DNA of 13,150 nucleotides from Anaerolineales bacterium (GCA_020853835.1 JADYYC010000371.1:1-13150), one strand, 5' to 3'. Shown: positions 1 to 9,613, numbered from the stretch's first letter. The notes: generated by a model from the sequence alone, not told the origin. Translations and numbers: made by a program.

Positions 1-2
1 TG

Positions 3-341
3 TACCTGCTCGCGTTCAGTTTTTACTTCCCTGCCGTCCAGCTTCGCTACTCGCGCACGGGTGAATTTGCCTCCTGCTTCCAAATTCGAGAGATCATTTC
101 CCTGATTTCGTCGCATGTGAACGATTACCTGGTCGCCTGGTTGGTCGTCCTGGTGGTCGGTATGGTAATCGGGGCCGTTGCCAGCGGGATAGGCATGCTG
201 ATTGGCTGGATCCCCTGTCTGGGTCAGGTCGCGGTCTGGGTTATCTCCGCCATTGCGGGGGCGTGGACCAGCGTCGTTTACGCGCACCTCTTCGGTCAGC
301 TCGGGGTGAAAATTTACACCGAGACCGGGCTTGAGGCCTGA
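3..341 (+). CDS. C-terminal part of a DUF4013-like integral membrane protein (5' end outside window)
   Basis: The frame is open from the first complete codon (base 3) to the TGA at 339-341, so this is the last ~112 residues of a longer gene and not a short gene starting at the GTG at 117. The visible part begins with a short hydrophobic stretch (YLLAFSFYFPAVQLRY), then a polar segment (TGEFASCFQIREIISLISSH), then two long hydrophobic helices (about 123-215 and 225-295 of the DNA) separated by a Gly/Pro-Cys turn, and a short polar tail. The pattern of a Gly-Glu/Arg-Phe motif followed by 'REI..LI' and then membrane helices is what I associate with the C-terminus of DUF4013 proteins, membrane proteins of unknown function. 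The family call is from memory of the motif. Function is unknown. The gene ends 19 bp before the decarboxylase start and may be co-transcribed with it. Confidence 0.6.
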   Translation, partial: YLLAFSFYFPAVQLRYSRTGEFASCFQIREIISLISSHVNDYLVAWLVVLVVGMVIGAVASGIGMLIGWIPCLGQVAVWVISAIAGAWTSVVYAHLFGQLGVKIYTETGLEA

Positions 342-360
342 TCTTCGAAATAGACCTGCG

Positions 361-1806
<1,446 letters not shown>

Positions 1807-1845
1807 CTCCTGACAGTTTTGTAACGAGGGAACACAGAAAATCAC

Positions 1846-1851
1846 TATAAT
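1846..1851 (+). promoter_or_regulatory. Candidate -10 element upstream of the hybrid kinase
   Basis: A perfect TATAAT lies in the 86-bp gap between the decarboxylase and the hybrid kinase, 42 bp before the kinase ATG. The -35 region at the standard spacing is poor (TTGTAA occurs at 1819-1824, 21 bp upstream), so the site rests on the -10 alone. Start of transcription would fall near 1858, giving a leader of about 35 nt without an obvious Shine-Dalgarno. If real, it separates the kinase pair from the decarboxylase gene. Confidence 0.45.
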
Positions 1852-1892
1852 AGCACTATGACGCATTCATCCGCGCGATAAGTTGTTCTATC

Positions 1893-4025
1893 ATGGATGA
1901 TTTGATCGGCCCGCCCGCAAAAGCGAATATCCTGATTGCAGATGATACGGCCGCCAACCTTCAACTGCTTTCAGTCATGCTGGAATCGAACGGGTTTTGC
2001 GTCATCAAGGCGTCGGACGGGCGTTCTGCCCTGGCGCTTGCCCGAGAACTGCTCCCCGACCTCATCCTGTTAGACATCCGCATGCCGGGCATGGATGGCT
2101 ATGACGTCTGCCGCCAGCTCAAACTCGACCCGGCCACCTACAGCACGCCGGTCATCTTTGTCAGCGCCCTGGATGAGCAAACCGACAAAGTGCAGGGTTT
2201 TGCTGTTGGCGGCGTCGACTACATCACCAAACCCTTTCAATCCAAAGAGGTGCTGGCGCGGGTCGAGACCCACCTCACCCTGCGCAACCTGCAGCGCCAG
2301 CTCGAAACACAAAACCTGCAATTGCAGCAGGAAATCCGCGTACGCAAGAAGGTCGAAGAGGCGCTAAAACAGGCCAACGAAGAGCTGGAGGAGCGCGTGC
2401 AGGCCCGCACCGCTGAGCTGAGCGCCGCCAATGAAATCCTCAACAAAGAGCTGCAGATGCGCCGGCAGACGGAAGAAGCCCTGCTCAAGAGCCAGGCAGA
2501 ACGGGAGGCGCTGCTCGAACAGGTGCGCGAGCAAGCGCAGCAGGTGCGCGAGATCATGAACAGCGTCCCAGAGGGTGTGCTGCTCCTGGCTGACGACGGC
2601 CAGATCATGCTCGCCAACCCAACGGCTCAAAAAGACCTCAAAAACCTGTTCAACCTCAAAGTCGGCGAGATCCTCGTCCAATTGGGGGACAAAGCTCTCG
2701 GGCAACTCTTGAATTCCCCGCCGCAAGGTCTCTGGCACGAGATCAGCGCCGCCGAGCGCGCTTTTGAGGTGATCGCCCGCCCCACCACGCTGGGCGAAGA
2801 TAACCAGTACTGGGTGATGGTGCTGCGCGATGTGACCCACGAACGCGAGCTTCAAACCCGCAGCCAGCAGCAGGAGCGCCTGGCGGCCGTGGGCCAGCTC
2901 GCAGCCGGCATTGCACACGACTTTAACAACATCCTGGCGGTGATCTTGCTCTACACCGAGATGGCGCTGGATGCGCCAGACCTGGACCGCCGCCTGCGCG
3001 AACGCCTCTTCACCATCCTCCAGCAGTCCCGGCGCGCCTCCGATTTGATCCAGCAAGTCCTGGATTTCAGCCGCCGCACAAGGCTCGAGCGCCGCCCGAT
3101 GGATTTACAGCCCTTCTTCAAAGAGCAGGTCAAGCTGCTTGAAAGGACTTTGCCCGAGAACATCCGCATCGAGCTAAATTTCGAGGCAGGCCCCTGGGTG
3201 ATGAGCGCGGACCCGACGCGCATGCAGCAAGCCATCATGAACCTGGCCGTCAATGCCAGGGACGCAATGCCAGATGGCGGGAGGCTGTCCATTCGCCTGG
3301 GGCGCGTCTCAGCCCTCACGCCGATCCACTGCATTGCTTGCGGCACGGTCACGGGTAGAGAGTGGATCCACGTCATGATCGCGGATAACGGCGCCGGAAT
3401 TGCGCCCGAGGTGCTGCCGCACATCTTCGAGCCCTTCTTCACCACCAAAACCCAGGGGCAGGGGACGGGACTGGGGCTCTCGCAGGTGTTTGGGATTGTC
3501 GAAACGCACGACGGGCATGTCGATGTCTCGAGCAGCGAAGACCAGGGCGCAACCTTCTCGCTTTACCTGCCAGCCCTGGCGGCAAAAAGTTACACCGAAC
3601 CCGACACCGATGCCTCTTCTTTTATTCGCGGCATGAACCAGACGATTCTGGTGGTCGAAGATGACCCCGTCACGCGGCAGGCCCTCATGGAGGGCTTGAA
3701 CCTGCTGAATTATCACGTGGTCTGCACCTCCGACGGGTCGGAGGCAGCCCGTTACCTGGCGGAACATGCGGCGGAAGTCGATCTGGTCTTGAGCGACGTG
3801 GTGATGCCCGAAATGGGCGGCATTCCGTTGCTGCAGAAAATCCGCCGGGACGGGTTAAAGATCCCCGTGATACTGATGACCGGACATCCTCTGCAAAACG
3901 AACTCGAAAATATGCCCGATGACGGCCTGACGACCTGGCTGCTGAAACCTCCACGGCTAAAGCAGCTCGCGAAATTAATCGGTGAAGCATTGAGAGCCCC
4001 GACCGGTCAAGGGATCAAGCCCTAA
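1893..4025 (+). CDS. Hybrid sensor histidine kinase/response regulator (REC-CC-PAS-HisKA-HATPase-REC)
   Basis: Predicted soluble 710-residue signalling kinase with no membrane segment. Order: N-terminal receiver (about 11-130; acidic pair Asp17/18, phospho-acceptor Asp61 in LLDIRMPGMDG, Lys113 in TKPF); a long charged coiled coil (about 130-220); a PAS-like sensor domain (about 220-320, ending in LRDVTHEREL); HisKA with phospho-His342 (AGIAHDFNN); HATPase (N-box Asn454, DNGAGI, GTGLGLSQ); and a C-terminal receiver (about 583-705; Asp635 in LSDVVMPEMGG, Lys685 in LLKPP). Both receivers keep their key residues and look active. The HDFNN form of the H-box is typical of hybrid kinases with HATPase boxes of this kind. 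A small insert between N-box and G1 box carries a CxxC (Cys480, Cys483). The N-terminal receiver suggests input from another kinase, and the membrane kinase starting 31 bp downstream is the natural candidate. The ATG at 1893 sits just before the receiver but has no clear Shine-Dalgarno. The signal and the output are unknown. Confidence 0.93.
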   Translation: MDDLIGPPAKANILIADDTAANLQLLSVMLESNGFCVIKASDGRSALALARELLPDLILLDIRMPGMDGYDVCRQLKLDPATYSTPVIFVSALDEQTDKVQGFAVGGVDYITKPFQSKEVLARVETHLTLRNLQRQLETQNLQLQQEIRVRKKVEEALKQANEELEERVQARTAELSAANEILNKELQMRRQTEEALLKSQAEREALLEQVREQAQQVREIMNSVPEGVLLLADDGQIMLANPTAQKDLKNLFNLKVGEILVQLGDKALGQLLNSPPQGLWHEISAAERAFEVIARPTTLGEDNQYWVMVLRDVTHERELQTRSQQQERLAAVGQLAAGIAHDFNNILAVILLYTEMALDAPDLDRRLRERLFTILQQSRRASDLIQQVLDFSRRTRLERRPMDLQPFFKEQVKLLERTLPENIRIELNFEAGPWVMSADPTRMQQAIMNLAVNARDAMPDGGRLSIRLGRVSALTPIHCIACGTVTGREWIHVMIADNGAGIAPEVLPHIFEPFFTTKTQGQGTGLGLSQVFGIVETHDGHVDVSSSEDQGATFSLYLPALAAKSYTEPDTDASSFIRGMNQTILVVEDDPVTRQALMEGLNLLNYHVVCTSDGSEAARYLAEHAAEVDLVLSDVVMPEMGGIPLLQKIRRDGLKIPVILMTGHPLQNELENMPDDGLTTWLLKPPRLKQLAKLIGEALRAPTGQGIKP

Positions 4026-4056
4026 ATTCTGCTGTGATGATTGTTAGAGATTGGGG

Positions 4057-7000
4057 ATGAATGCTCAGATTCAAATGACCTTGATCCTGGCGGGGCAGCT
4101 AATTTTTCTGAGCGCCTTGACCTTGCTGCTGCATCGTTCAAGCGCCCGCTTTAGCCTCAGCCCGATGATTTTCTTGCTCGGCGGGATGATCACCGCGCTC
4201 CAATTCCGGTTTTATGGGGCTGTTGCTTTGCCTCCCACCTCCGGTCATCCCTATTTCCTGGCGAGCACCTCTATCTTACTGCCTTCATTCCTGGCCGGCT
4301 TGCTGGTGATTTATATCGTCAATGGTTCTCTTCACGCGCGTTACATATTAGCCGGGTCGATCCTGACTCTGGGGCTGGTCGCCGTCTTCCAATCCCTGTC
4401 CGCGATGTCCCAGTTCTCATTGTTCACCTTTTCCACATTTACAAATCCTCCCAGCGCCCTGATCCGCCTCGTGTTTGCCTCGGTTTTGATCCTTACGCTC
4501 GACATGATCTTGTTGATCGTCGTCTACCAGGGGATAAGCAACTGGCAGGAAAAATACCCCAGCCTGTTTGCGAGCGCCGCGGCCCTCTGCGCCGCCCTGG
4601 CGTTTGACACGATCATGTACCCGGTGTTGGTCAATCAAGGCGCATCGGATTTCGTTCACCCGCTATCGCCCAACCTGGCGGAGACCGGGCTGTCGGCGCT
4701 GATCATCTGTGTGATCGTGGCTTTTTACATTCAACGCTTCTCTCGGAACATGCCAGGCAGCGCAGCAGCCACCCCGCGGCCCTCCCTGGAGATTTTTTCC
4801 AGCCAGTTCCAACTGGAACAGCGCGCCAGGTTTCATGCAAACCTGCTGCGCACCACCAACCGCATCAACCAGCTCGTCGTGCGCTCCACCAGCCGAGACG
4901 ACCTCTTTCGACAGGCGTGTGAACTGCTCTCCAGGCAGCTCGATTACGATCTCGCCTGGATTGGCCTGCGGGCTGCGGATCGGGATGCGATCGATGAGAT
5001 CATCGCAAAAGCGGGCCCAAAAGCCGGCTTGCTGAATAAGCCCGGTCAGGATCCGCTCCCCTCCGCCCCCGGTCCCGACCCGATCCGGACCGCCATCCGC
5101 ACCAGGCAGCCGGTGATCCACCGCATCGACAAGAAAAATCTCCAGACTGAAGGCTGGCTCCACCGCATCTTCGAGAACCGGCTCACGGTTTTTGCCGCGT
5201 TTCCATTGCGCCTGGCGGAGAATGTCATCGGCGTGTTGGGCGTTTACTCGCATGATCCAAATGCCTTTGACGAAGAAGAGGAACTGAGCCTCTTACAGCA
5301 GCTTGCCGACGACCTGGCTTACGCAATGATCAGCCTGGAGGCGCGGCATCAACAGGCCCTCCTGCAAACCTCGACCGAGACCATGCCCGATGGGCTGCTG
5401 ATCACCGATGAGGCGGGCACGATCATCCATGCAAACCCGGCCATCACCGAAATGCTGGATTATGACCGGGCAGAAATCCAGGGGCAGAACATCTGCTCGT
5501 TTCTGGACAAAAAGCAGGGTTTCACTACAATCAACGATCTGCTTCAGGGATTCCAAAAATCGCGCCGCACGAACATCGAGTTCGAGATCTTCAACAGGCA
5601 TAACCGCTCTTTCTTCGTCGAGTTGACGGTTGCTGAAGTGAAAACTGCCCTGCGGGAGCCCAGTTATTTCGTGGTGAACCTGCGCGATATGACCCATCGA
5701 AAAGACCTGGAACACCGCCTGCTGGCTCTGAACCGGTTCACAACGGAGCTGGTGCAGGTCCGCGAGCCGAGCGCCCTCTTTGAAATGGTGCTCCTGGCGG
5801 GTGAGGAACTGCTGGAGGCCGACGCCAGCGCCATCTGGATCGGTTCGACCCCGTCCGGAAATGAGCCGCAGGTGCACGCGCACGGCTTTCCTGGCGCGCT
5901 GCAATACCAAATCGTCGAGCAGTTTTTACAACCGGAAGGCGAAAAGACCATCTTTGATCGACCGGCCCTTGCCGTGGAAAACCTCGCAAACGAGCCCCTT
6001 GATCCAGCCATAAAGGACGCCCTGCTGGAGCTTGGCTTCCATTCCTTTATCCTGCTGCCCGTTCAATTTCAGGGGACGCCCATGGGCGTTTGGGGGATAT
6101 ATAACCGCCAGCCGCACAAGCACGACGACGCCACCCTCCAACTGGGCGTTACCGCCGCGCGCACCCTCGCAATTGCCCTGCAAAACGCCAGCCTTTATCA
6201 GTCCGAGCACAGCCAGAGGCGCTTTGCCGAAGCCATTGTGCAGGCTACCGAAACGCTCAACAGCAGCCTGGACCTGGACATGGTCTTAAGCCAGATTTTA
6301 GAACAGACCTACCAGGTCGTCTCCTGCAACTCGGTCAACTTGATGCTGATCGAAGAAGACCATGCAGTGGTGGTGCGGCAGCTTTTATCATCGCCGAGCG
6401 GAGAAATCGAGAGCTTGACGGGCGGCCCGGTGCTGCCCCTCACCACGCCTACGCTGTTTCGCATGATGACCACCGGTCAGCCGATCGTAATCCACGACAC
6501 TCAGGCCGAACCGGACTGGAAAGTGCTCGAAAAAACCTCCTGGATCCGCTCCTATGCCGCCGCGCCGCTGCAGATCCACCAGGAAGTGATCGGGTTTTTG
6601 AATGTCAACAGCAGGGAGCCAAATTACTTTGATGAGCAGAGTCTGCACAGATTGCAGGCTTTTGCCTCGCATGCCGCGGCTGCGCTGCACAATGCCCGTT
6701 TATACAGCGACCTGCAGCAATATTCGCTCGATCTCGAGGACCGCGTCGATGAACGCACCGCCCAACTGAGCCTGGCAAAAGAACGCATCGAAGCGATCCT
6801 CGAATCCGTCCCGGATGCCGTCTATGTCCTGGACAGCTCGGAGAACTTGTTGGAATCCAACCAGGCCGGCTCGCTGCTGCTCAAACAGGTCGACCGCGCA
6901 AACGGCAGATTGTTCGATACCGAGCTCGTGAACAGGCTGAAATCCAGCCAGGACACCGATGAACAGATCATCATCGACGTGGCAGGGCGCACCTACCAGG

Positions 7001-7776
7001 CGCTCTCCTCGCCGCTGCCTCTCCCCGAACAGCAGGCCGGGATCGTTATTGTGTTCCGAGATGTGACCCGCTTCCAGGAGTTGGACCGGATGAAGACCCA
7101 GTTTGTCTCGGATGTTTCGCACGAGCTGCGCACACCGCTGGCAAACCTCAGCCTGTTCCTCGATCTGTTGGCAAATGAAGGGGACGGGCAGAAAAGGACG
7201 CGTTATCAGTCCACCTTGCGCCGCGAGACCGACCGCCTGACCGAATTGATCGAGGATTTGCTGACGATTTCCCGGCTGGAGTTCAATCGGGTGCAATTCT
7301 TCGTCAAGGAAATCGACGTCGGACAGTTGATCCAGGACATCGTTGACGATCGCAGCCAGATGGCCGACAAGCGAGGCCTGCAACTGGTTTTCACCCGGCC
7401 GCTCGATTTGCCCGGCGCCCTGGCCGACCCGCGCTTGCTGTCGCAGGTCGTCTCGAATATTTTGACGAACGCTTTGAACTACACCCCACCCGGCGGCCTG
7501 ATCCGCGTAGACGCCTGCCGCGAACAGGTCGATGGCCTATCCTGGATAAAAATCTCGATTTCCGATAACGGTTTCGGGATCGACCCCGAGGAACTGCACC
7601 ATATATTCGACCGGTTTTACCGCGGCTCCGCCAGCCGCAAAACCAGCGCGCCGGGCACCGGCCTGGGCCTGGCTATCTCAGGGGAGATCATGGAACGCAT
7701 GGACGGCAAGATCACAGTGGAAAGTCAGGTCGGTCTTGGAAGCACGTTTACGCTCTGGCTGAAGGGCGTGCTATAA
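4057..7776 (+). CDS. Membrane sensor histidine kinase with multi-TM input, three GAF and two PAS domains
   Basis: A 1239-residue inner-membrane kinase. Residues 1-228 form about six or seven hydrophobic helices and end at a basic stretch (FYIQRFSRN). Then come GAF1 (about 265-430), PAS1 (about 432-552, ending NLRDMTHRKDLEHR), GAF2 (about 555-715), GAF3 (about 722-885), a short coiled coil, PAS2 (about 906-1008, ending FRDVTRFQELDRMK), HisKA with phospho-His1022 (DVSHELRTPLANL) and HATPase (N-box Asn1138, DNGFGI, GTGLGLAI). There is no receiver, so phosphate must pass to another protein; the REC domains of the hybrid kinase 31 bp upstream are a plausible target (inference). The ATG at 4057 is preferred over the TTG at 4051, though the Shine-Dalgarno is weak. 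The membrane part has two helices with buried Asp (Asp149, Asp184) and a 'YIVNGSLHARYILAG' segment that resembles VUT/YhhQ transporters. The ligand is unknown. Confidence 0.93.
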   Translation: MNAQIQMTLILAGQLIFLSALTLLLHRSSARFSLSPMIFLLGGMITALQFRFYGAVALPPTSGHPYFLASTSILLPSFLAGLLVIYIVNGSLHARYILAGSILTLGLVAVFQSLSAMSQFSLFTFSTFTNPPSALIRLVFASVLILTLDMILLIVVYQGISNWQEKYPSLFASAAALCAALAFDTIMYPVLVNQGASDFVHPLSPNLAETGLSALIICVIVAFYIQRFSRNMPGSAAATPRPSLEIFSSQFQLEQRARFHANLLRTTNRINQLVVRSTSRDDLFRQACELLSRQLDYDLAWIGLRAADRDAIDEIIAKAGPKAGLLNKPGQDPLPSAPGPDPIRTAIRTRQPVIHRIDKKNLQTEGWLHRIFENRLTVFAAFPLRLAENVIGVLGVYSHDPNAFDEEEELSLLQQLADDLAYAMISLEARHQQALLQTSTETMPDGLLITDEAGTIIHANPAITEMLDYDRAEIQGQNICSFLDKKQGFTTINDLLQGFQKSRRTNIEFEIFNRHNRSFFVELTVAEVKTALREPSYFVVNLRDMTHRKDLEHRLLALNRFTTELVQVREPSALFEMVLLAGEELLEADASAIWIGSTPSGNEPQVHAHGFPGALQYQIVEQFLQPEGEKTIFDRPALAVENLANEPLDPAIKDALLELGFHSFILLPVQFQGTPMGVWGIYNRQPHKHDDATLQLGVTAARTLAIALQNASLYQSEHSQRRFAEAIVQATETLNSSLDLDMVLSQILEQTYQVVSCNSVNLMLIEEDHAVVVRQLLSSPSGEIESLTGGPVLPLTTPTLFRMMTTGQPIVIHDTQAEPDWKVLEKTSWIRSYAAAPLQIHQEVIGFLNVNSREPNYFDEQSLHRLQAFASHAAAALHNARLYSDLQQYSLDLEDRVDERTAQLSLAKERIEAILESVPDAVYVLDSSENLLESNQAGSLLLKQVDRANGRLFDTELVNRLKSSQDTDEQIIIDVAGRTYQALSSPLPLPEQQAGIVIVFRDVTRFQELDRMKTQFVSDVSHELRTPLANLSLFLDLLANEGDGQKRTRYQSTLRRETDRLTELIEDLLTISRLEFNRVQFFVKEIDVGQLIQDIVDDRSQMADKRGLQLVFTRPLDLPGALADPRLLSQVVSNILTNALNYTPPGGLIRVDACREQVDGLSWIKISISDNGFGIDPEELHHIFDRFYRGSASRKTSAPGTGLGLAISGEIMERMDGKITVESQVGLGSTFTLWLKGVL

Positions 7777-7777
7777 T
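7769..7777 (+). promoter_or_regulatory. Extended -10 promoter candidate for the acyl-CoA mutase gene
   Basis: TGCTATAAT fits an extended -10 element (TG-N-TATAAT) and lies 33 bp before the mutase start. The kinase stop codon TAA (7774-7776) is embedded in the -10 hexamer. No good -35 is visible at 16-18 bp, which extended -10 promoters tolerate. Transcription would start near 7784 and give a leader of about 25 nt containing the Shine-Dalgarno. Confidence 0.5.
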
Positions 7778-7796
7778 CTGGAGCGTATATTGGCCA

Positions 7797-7803
7797 AAGG
7801 AGA
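7797..7803 (+). promoter_or_regulatory. Ribosome binding site of the mutase gene
   Basis: AAGGAGA lies 6 nt before the ATG at 7810 and fixes that start. It is clearly stronger than the sites in front of the two kinases upstream. Confidence 0.8.
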
Positions 7804-7809
7804 CCATCA

Positions 7810-9489
7810 ATGTACGATCACGACCGGCTAGAAGAGCTGCGCCAGATAAAAGAGAAATGGGAAGAGACAACCCTCCAGCGCAACCTGGCGTCCATGCCAG
7901 AGCGGCAGGAGGCGTTTATCACCACCTCGTCCGAGCCTATTAACGGTCTTTACACCCCGCTCGACGTGGCTGATCTGGACTATCTCAGGGACCTCGGGCT
8001 TCCGGGCGAGTATCCATACACCCGCGGCATCCATCCGACCCTGCATCGCAGCCGGCTTTGGACCATGCGCATGTTCGCCGGCTTTGGCACGGCTGAAGAA
8101 ACCAACCTGCGCTTCAAATACCTGCTAGACCAGGGGCAAACGGGGCTGTCGATCGCGTTCGATCTCCCCACTCTGATGGGTTATGACACCGACGCGCCCG
8201 AATCGCTGGGCGAGTTTGGGAAATGCGGGGTGGCTGTCTCCTCTTTGAAGGATATGGAAATCCTTCTGGATGGGATTCCGCTGGATCGGGTTTCAACCAG
8301 CATGACCATAAACTCTCCCGCGGCGGTGATCTGGGCAATGTACATCGTCACGGCTGAAAAACAGGGGGTGCGCCCCGACCAGTTGCGCGGCACCCTTCAA
8401 AATGACATCTTGAAAGAGTTCATCGCCCAGAAAGAGTATATTTTCCCGCCCGAGCCTTCCATGCGCCTGGTCGTGGACACCATCGAGCACGGCGTCCGCC
8501 TGGTTCCGCAGTGGAACACCATCAGCATTTCCGGCTATCACATCCGCGAAGCAGGCTCAACCGCCGCGCAGGAGCTGGCATTCACGCTCGTGGACGGCAT
8601 GGAGTACGTGCGTTGGGGGATCGAGCGCGGGCTGCAGGTGGACGAATTCGCGCCCCGGCTGTCTTTCTTCTTCAATGCCCACAACGATTTCTTTGAAGAG
8701 ATCGCCAAATACCGGGCGGCGCGGCGTATCTGGAGCCGCGAGATGCTGAACAGGTTTGGGGCGCGCTCTGCCCGCTCCCGGCTGATGCGCTTCCATACCC
8801 AAACTGCGGGGGTTTCGCTCACCGCCCAGCAGCCAGAGAACAACATCGTGCGTGTTGCGATCCAGGCGCTCGCGGCGGTGCTGGGCGGCACGCAGTCGCT
8901 CCACACAAACTCAATGGACGAGGCGCTGGCGCTGCCTTCAGAATCAGCCGTCACGACCGCGCTGCGCACCCAGCAGGTGATCGCCGAGGAATCGGGCGTT
9001 TCGAACACGGTTGACCCCCTCGGCGGCTCCTTCTTTGTCGAAGCTCAGACCAATCGCATCGAAGCCCAGGCTTACGATTACTTCAAACGCATCGAAGAGC
9101 TTGGCGGAGTCCTGCCGTGCATCGAAAAAGGTTTCTTCCAAAGCGAAATTGCCGACGCCGCCTACCGTTATCAGCAGGAAATCGACCTGGGCGTGCGCAA
9201 AATTGTGGGCGTCAATGCCTATAACGACGCCAAACCGGTCGCCATCCCCTTGCTTGAGATGGATCCTCGCGGATACGAAAGGCAGGCCGCCCGCCTGGAA
9301 CAGGTCCGGGGGGCGCGCGACAGTGGACAGGTTGGCCAGGCGCTCGACCGTCTGCGGATCGCCTGCGCGGGCACGGAAAACACCATGCCATACATAACCG
9401 AGGCCGTCCGGGCATACGCCACCCTGGGCGAGATCACGGGGGTGATGAAAGAAGTATTTGGGACCTACCCCGAGCCCAACTGGATCTGA
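7810..9489 (+). CDS. B12-dependent acyl-CoA mutase large subunit, methylmalonyl-CoA mutase family with isobutyryl-CoA-mutase-type active site
   Basis: This 559-residue protein is the catalytic TIM-barrel subunit of a coenzyme-B12 carbon-skeleton mutase. It covers the substrate domain (TMRMFAGFGTAEETN, GLSIAFDLPTLMGYD, TLQNDILKEF, SISGYHIREAG, FAPRLSFFFNAHNDFFEE, GGTQSLHTNSMDEALALP) and stops before the cobalamin-binding domain. It therefore needs a separate small B12 subunit, which is not in this window. Numbering coincides with Propionibacterium MCM: Tyr243-His244 are conserved. However, the residues that in MCM are Tyr89 and Arg207 (Arg207 holds the methylmalonyl carboxylate) are Phe89 and Gln207 here. 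That pair is the one described for isobutyryl-CoA mutase (IcmA Phe80/Gln198), which interconverts isobutyryl-CoA and butyryl-CoA. True methylmalonyl-CoA activity is thus doubtful; automatic annotation will probably still say MCM. The start is supported by AAGGAGA. No MeaB-type G-protein chaperone or epimerase gene is adjacent. Confidence 0.9.
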   Translation: MYDHDRLEELRQIKEKWEETTLQRNLASMPERQEAFITTSSEPINGLYTPLDVADLDYLRDLGLPGEYPYTRGIHPTLHRSRLWTMRMFAGFGTAEETNLRFKYLLDQGQTGLSIAFDLPTLMGYDTDAPESLGEFGKCGVAVSSLKDMEILLDGIPLDRVSTSMTINSPAAVIWAMYIVTAEKQGVRPDQLRGTLQNDILKEFIAQKEYIFPPEPSMRLVVDTIEHGVRLVPQWNTISISGYHIREAGSTAAQELAFTLVDGMEYVRWGIERGLQVDEFAPRLSFFFNAHNDFFEEIAKYRAARRIWSREMLNRFGARSARSRLMRFHTQTAGVSLTAQQPENNIVRVAIQALAAVLGGTQSLHTNSMDEALALPSESAVTTALRTQQVIAEESGVSNTVDPLGGSFFVEAQTNRIEAQAYDYFKRIEELGGVLPCIEKGFFQSEIADAAYRYQQEIDLGVRKIVGVNAYNDAKPVAIPLLEMDPRGYERQAARLEQVRGARDSGQVGQALDRLRIACAGTENTMPYITEAVRAYATLGEITGVMKEVFGTYPEPNWI

Positions 9490-9607
9490 GTTCGCCCCGC
9501 CTGGCACGAGGACGACCCCCTGCGCCAGCCCGGCGCAATATTCGAAATTTAAAGGTAAAATATAGGTCGGTTTTTCAAAACAAAAAACTAAAAGAGAAAA
9601 TTTATCT

Positions 9608-9613
9608 GGAGGT
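9608..9613 (+). promoter_or_regulatory. Ribosome binding site of the phosphofructokinase gene
   Basis: GGAGGT lies 6 nt before the ATG at 9620 and settles the start. The AT-rich 70 bp upstream include a weak -10-like TAAAAT (9556-9561) without a -35, so I cannot tell whether the gene has its own promoter or is read from the mutase promoter. Confidence 0.8.

Noticed and set aside
117..341. Short gene starting at GTG 117
   Set aside because: The same frame is open to the left edge of the window and encodes matching membrane-protein sequence, so this is the end of a longer gene.
331..360. TTG 331 as the start of the decarboxylase
   Set aside because: It would overlap the upstream gene, adds ten residues without homology and has no ribosome site; the ATG at 361 fits the family.
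1858..1881. Seven-codon ATG..TAA frame in front of the hybrid kinase, possible leader peptide
   Set aside because: It starts at the predicted transcription start, has no ribosome site and no regulatory codons or attenuator hairpin; probably chance.
2364..3056. 230-codon open frame on the minus strand inside the hybrid kinase
   Set aside because: Antisense shadow caused by GC-biased codon use; the plus strand shows continuous kinase domains.
6700..7383. 227-codon open frame on the minus strand inside the membrane kinase
   Set aside because: Shadow of the GAF3-PAS2-HisKA region, which has intact motifs on the plus strand.
9521..9537. Hairpin TGCGCC-AGCCC-GGCGCA between mutase and phosphofructokinase, possible terminator
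   Set aside because: The stem is only 6 bp and no T-run follows; too weak to call, although some transcription attenuation is possible.
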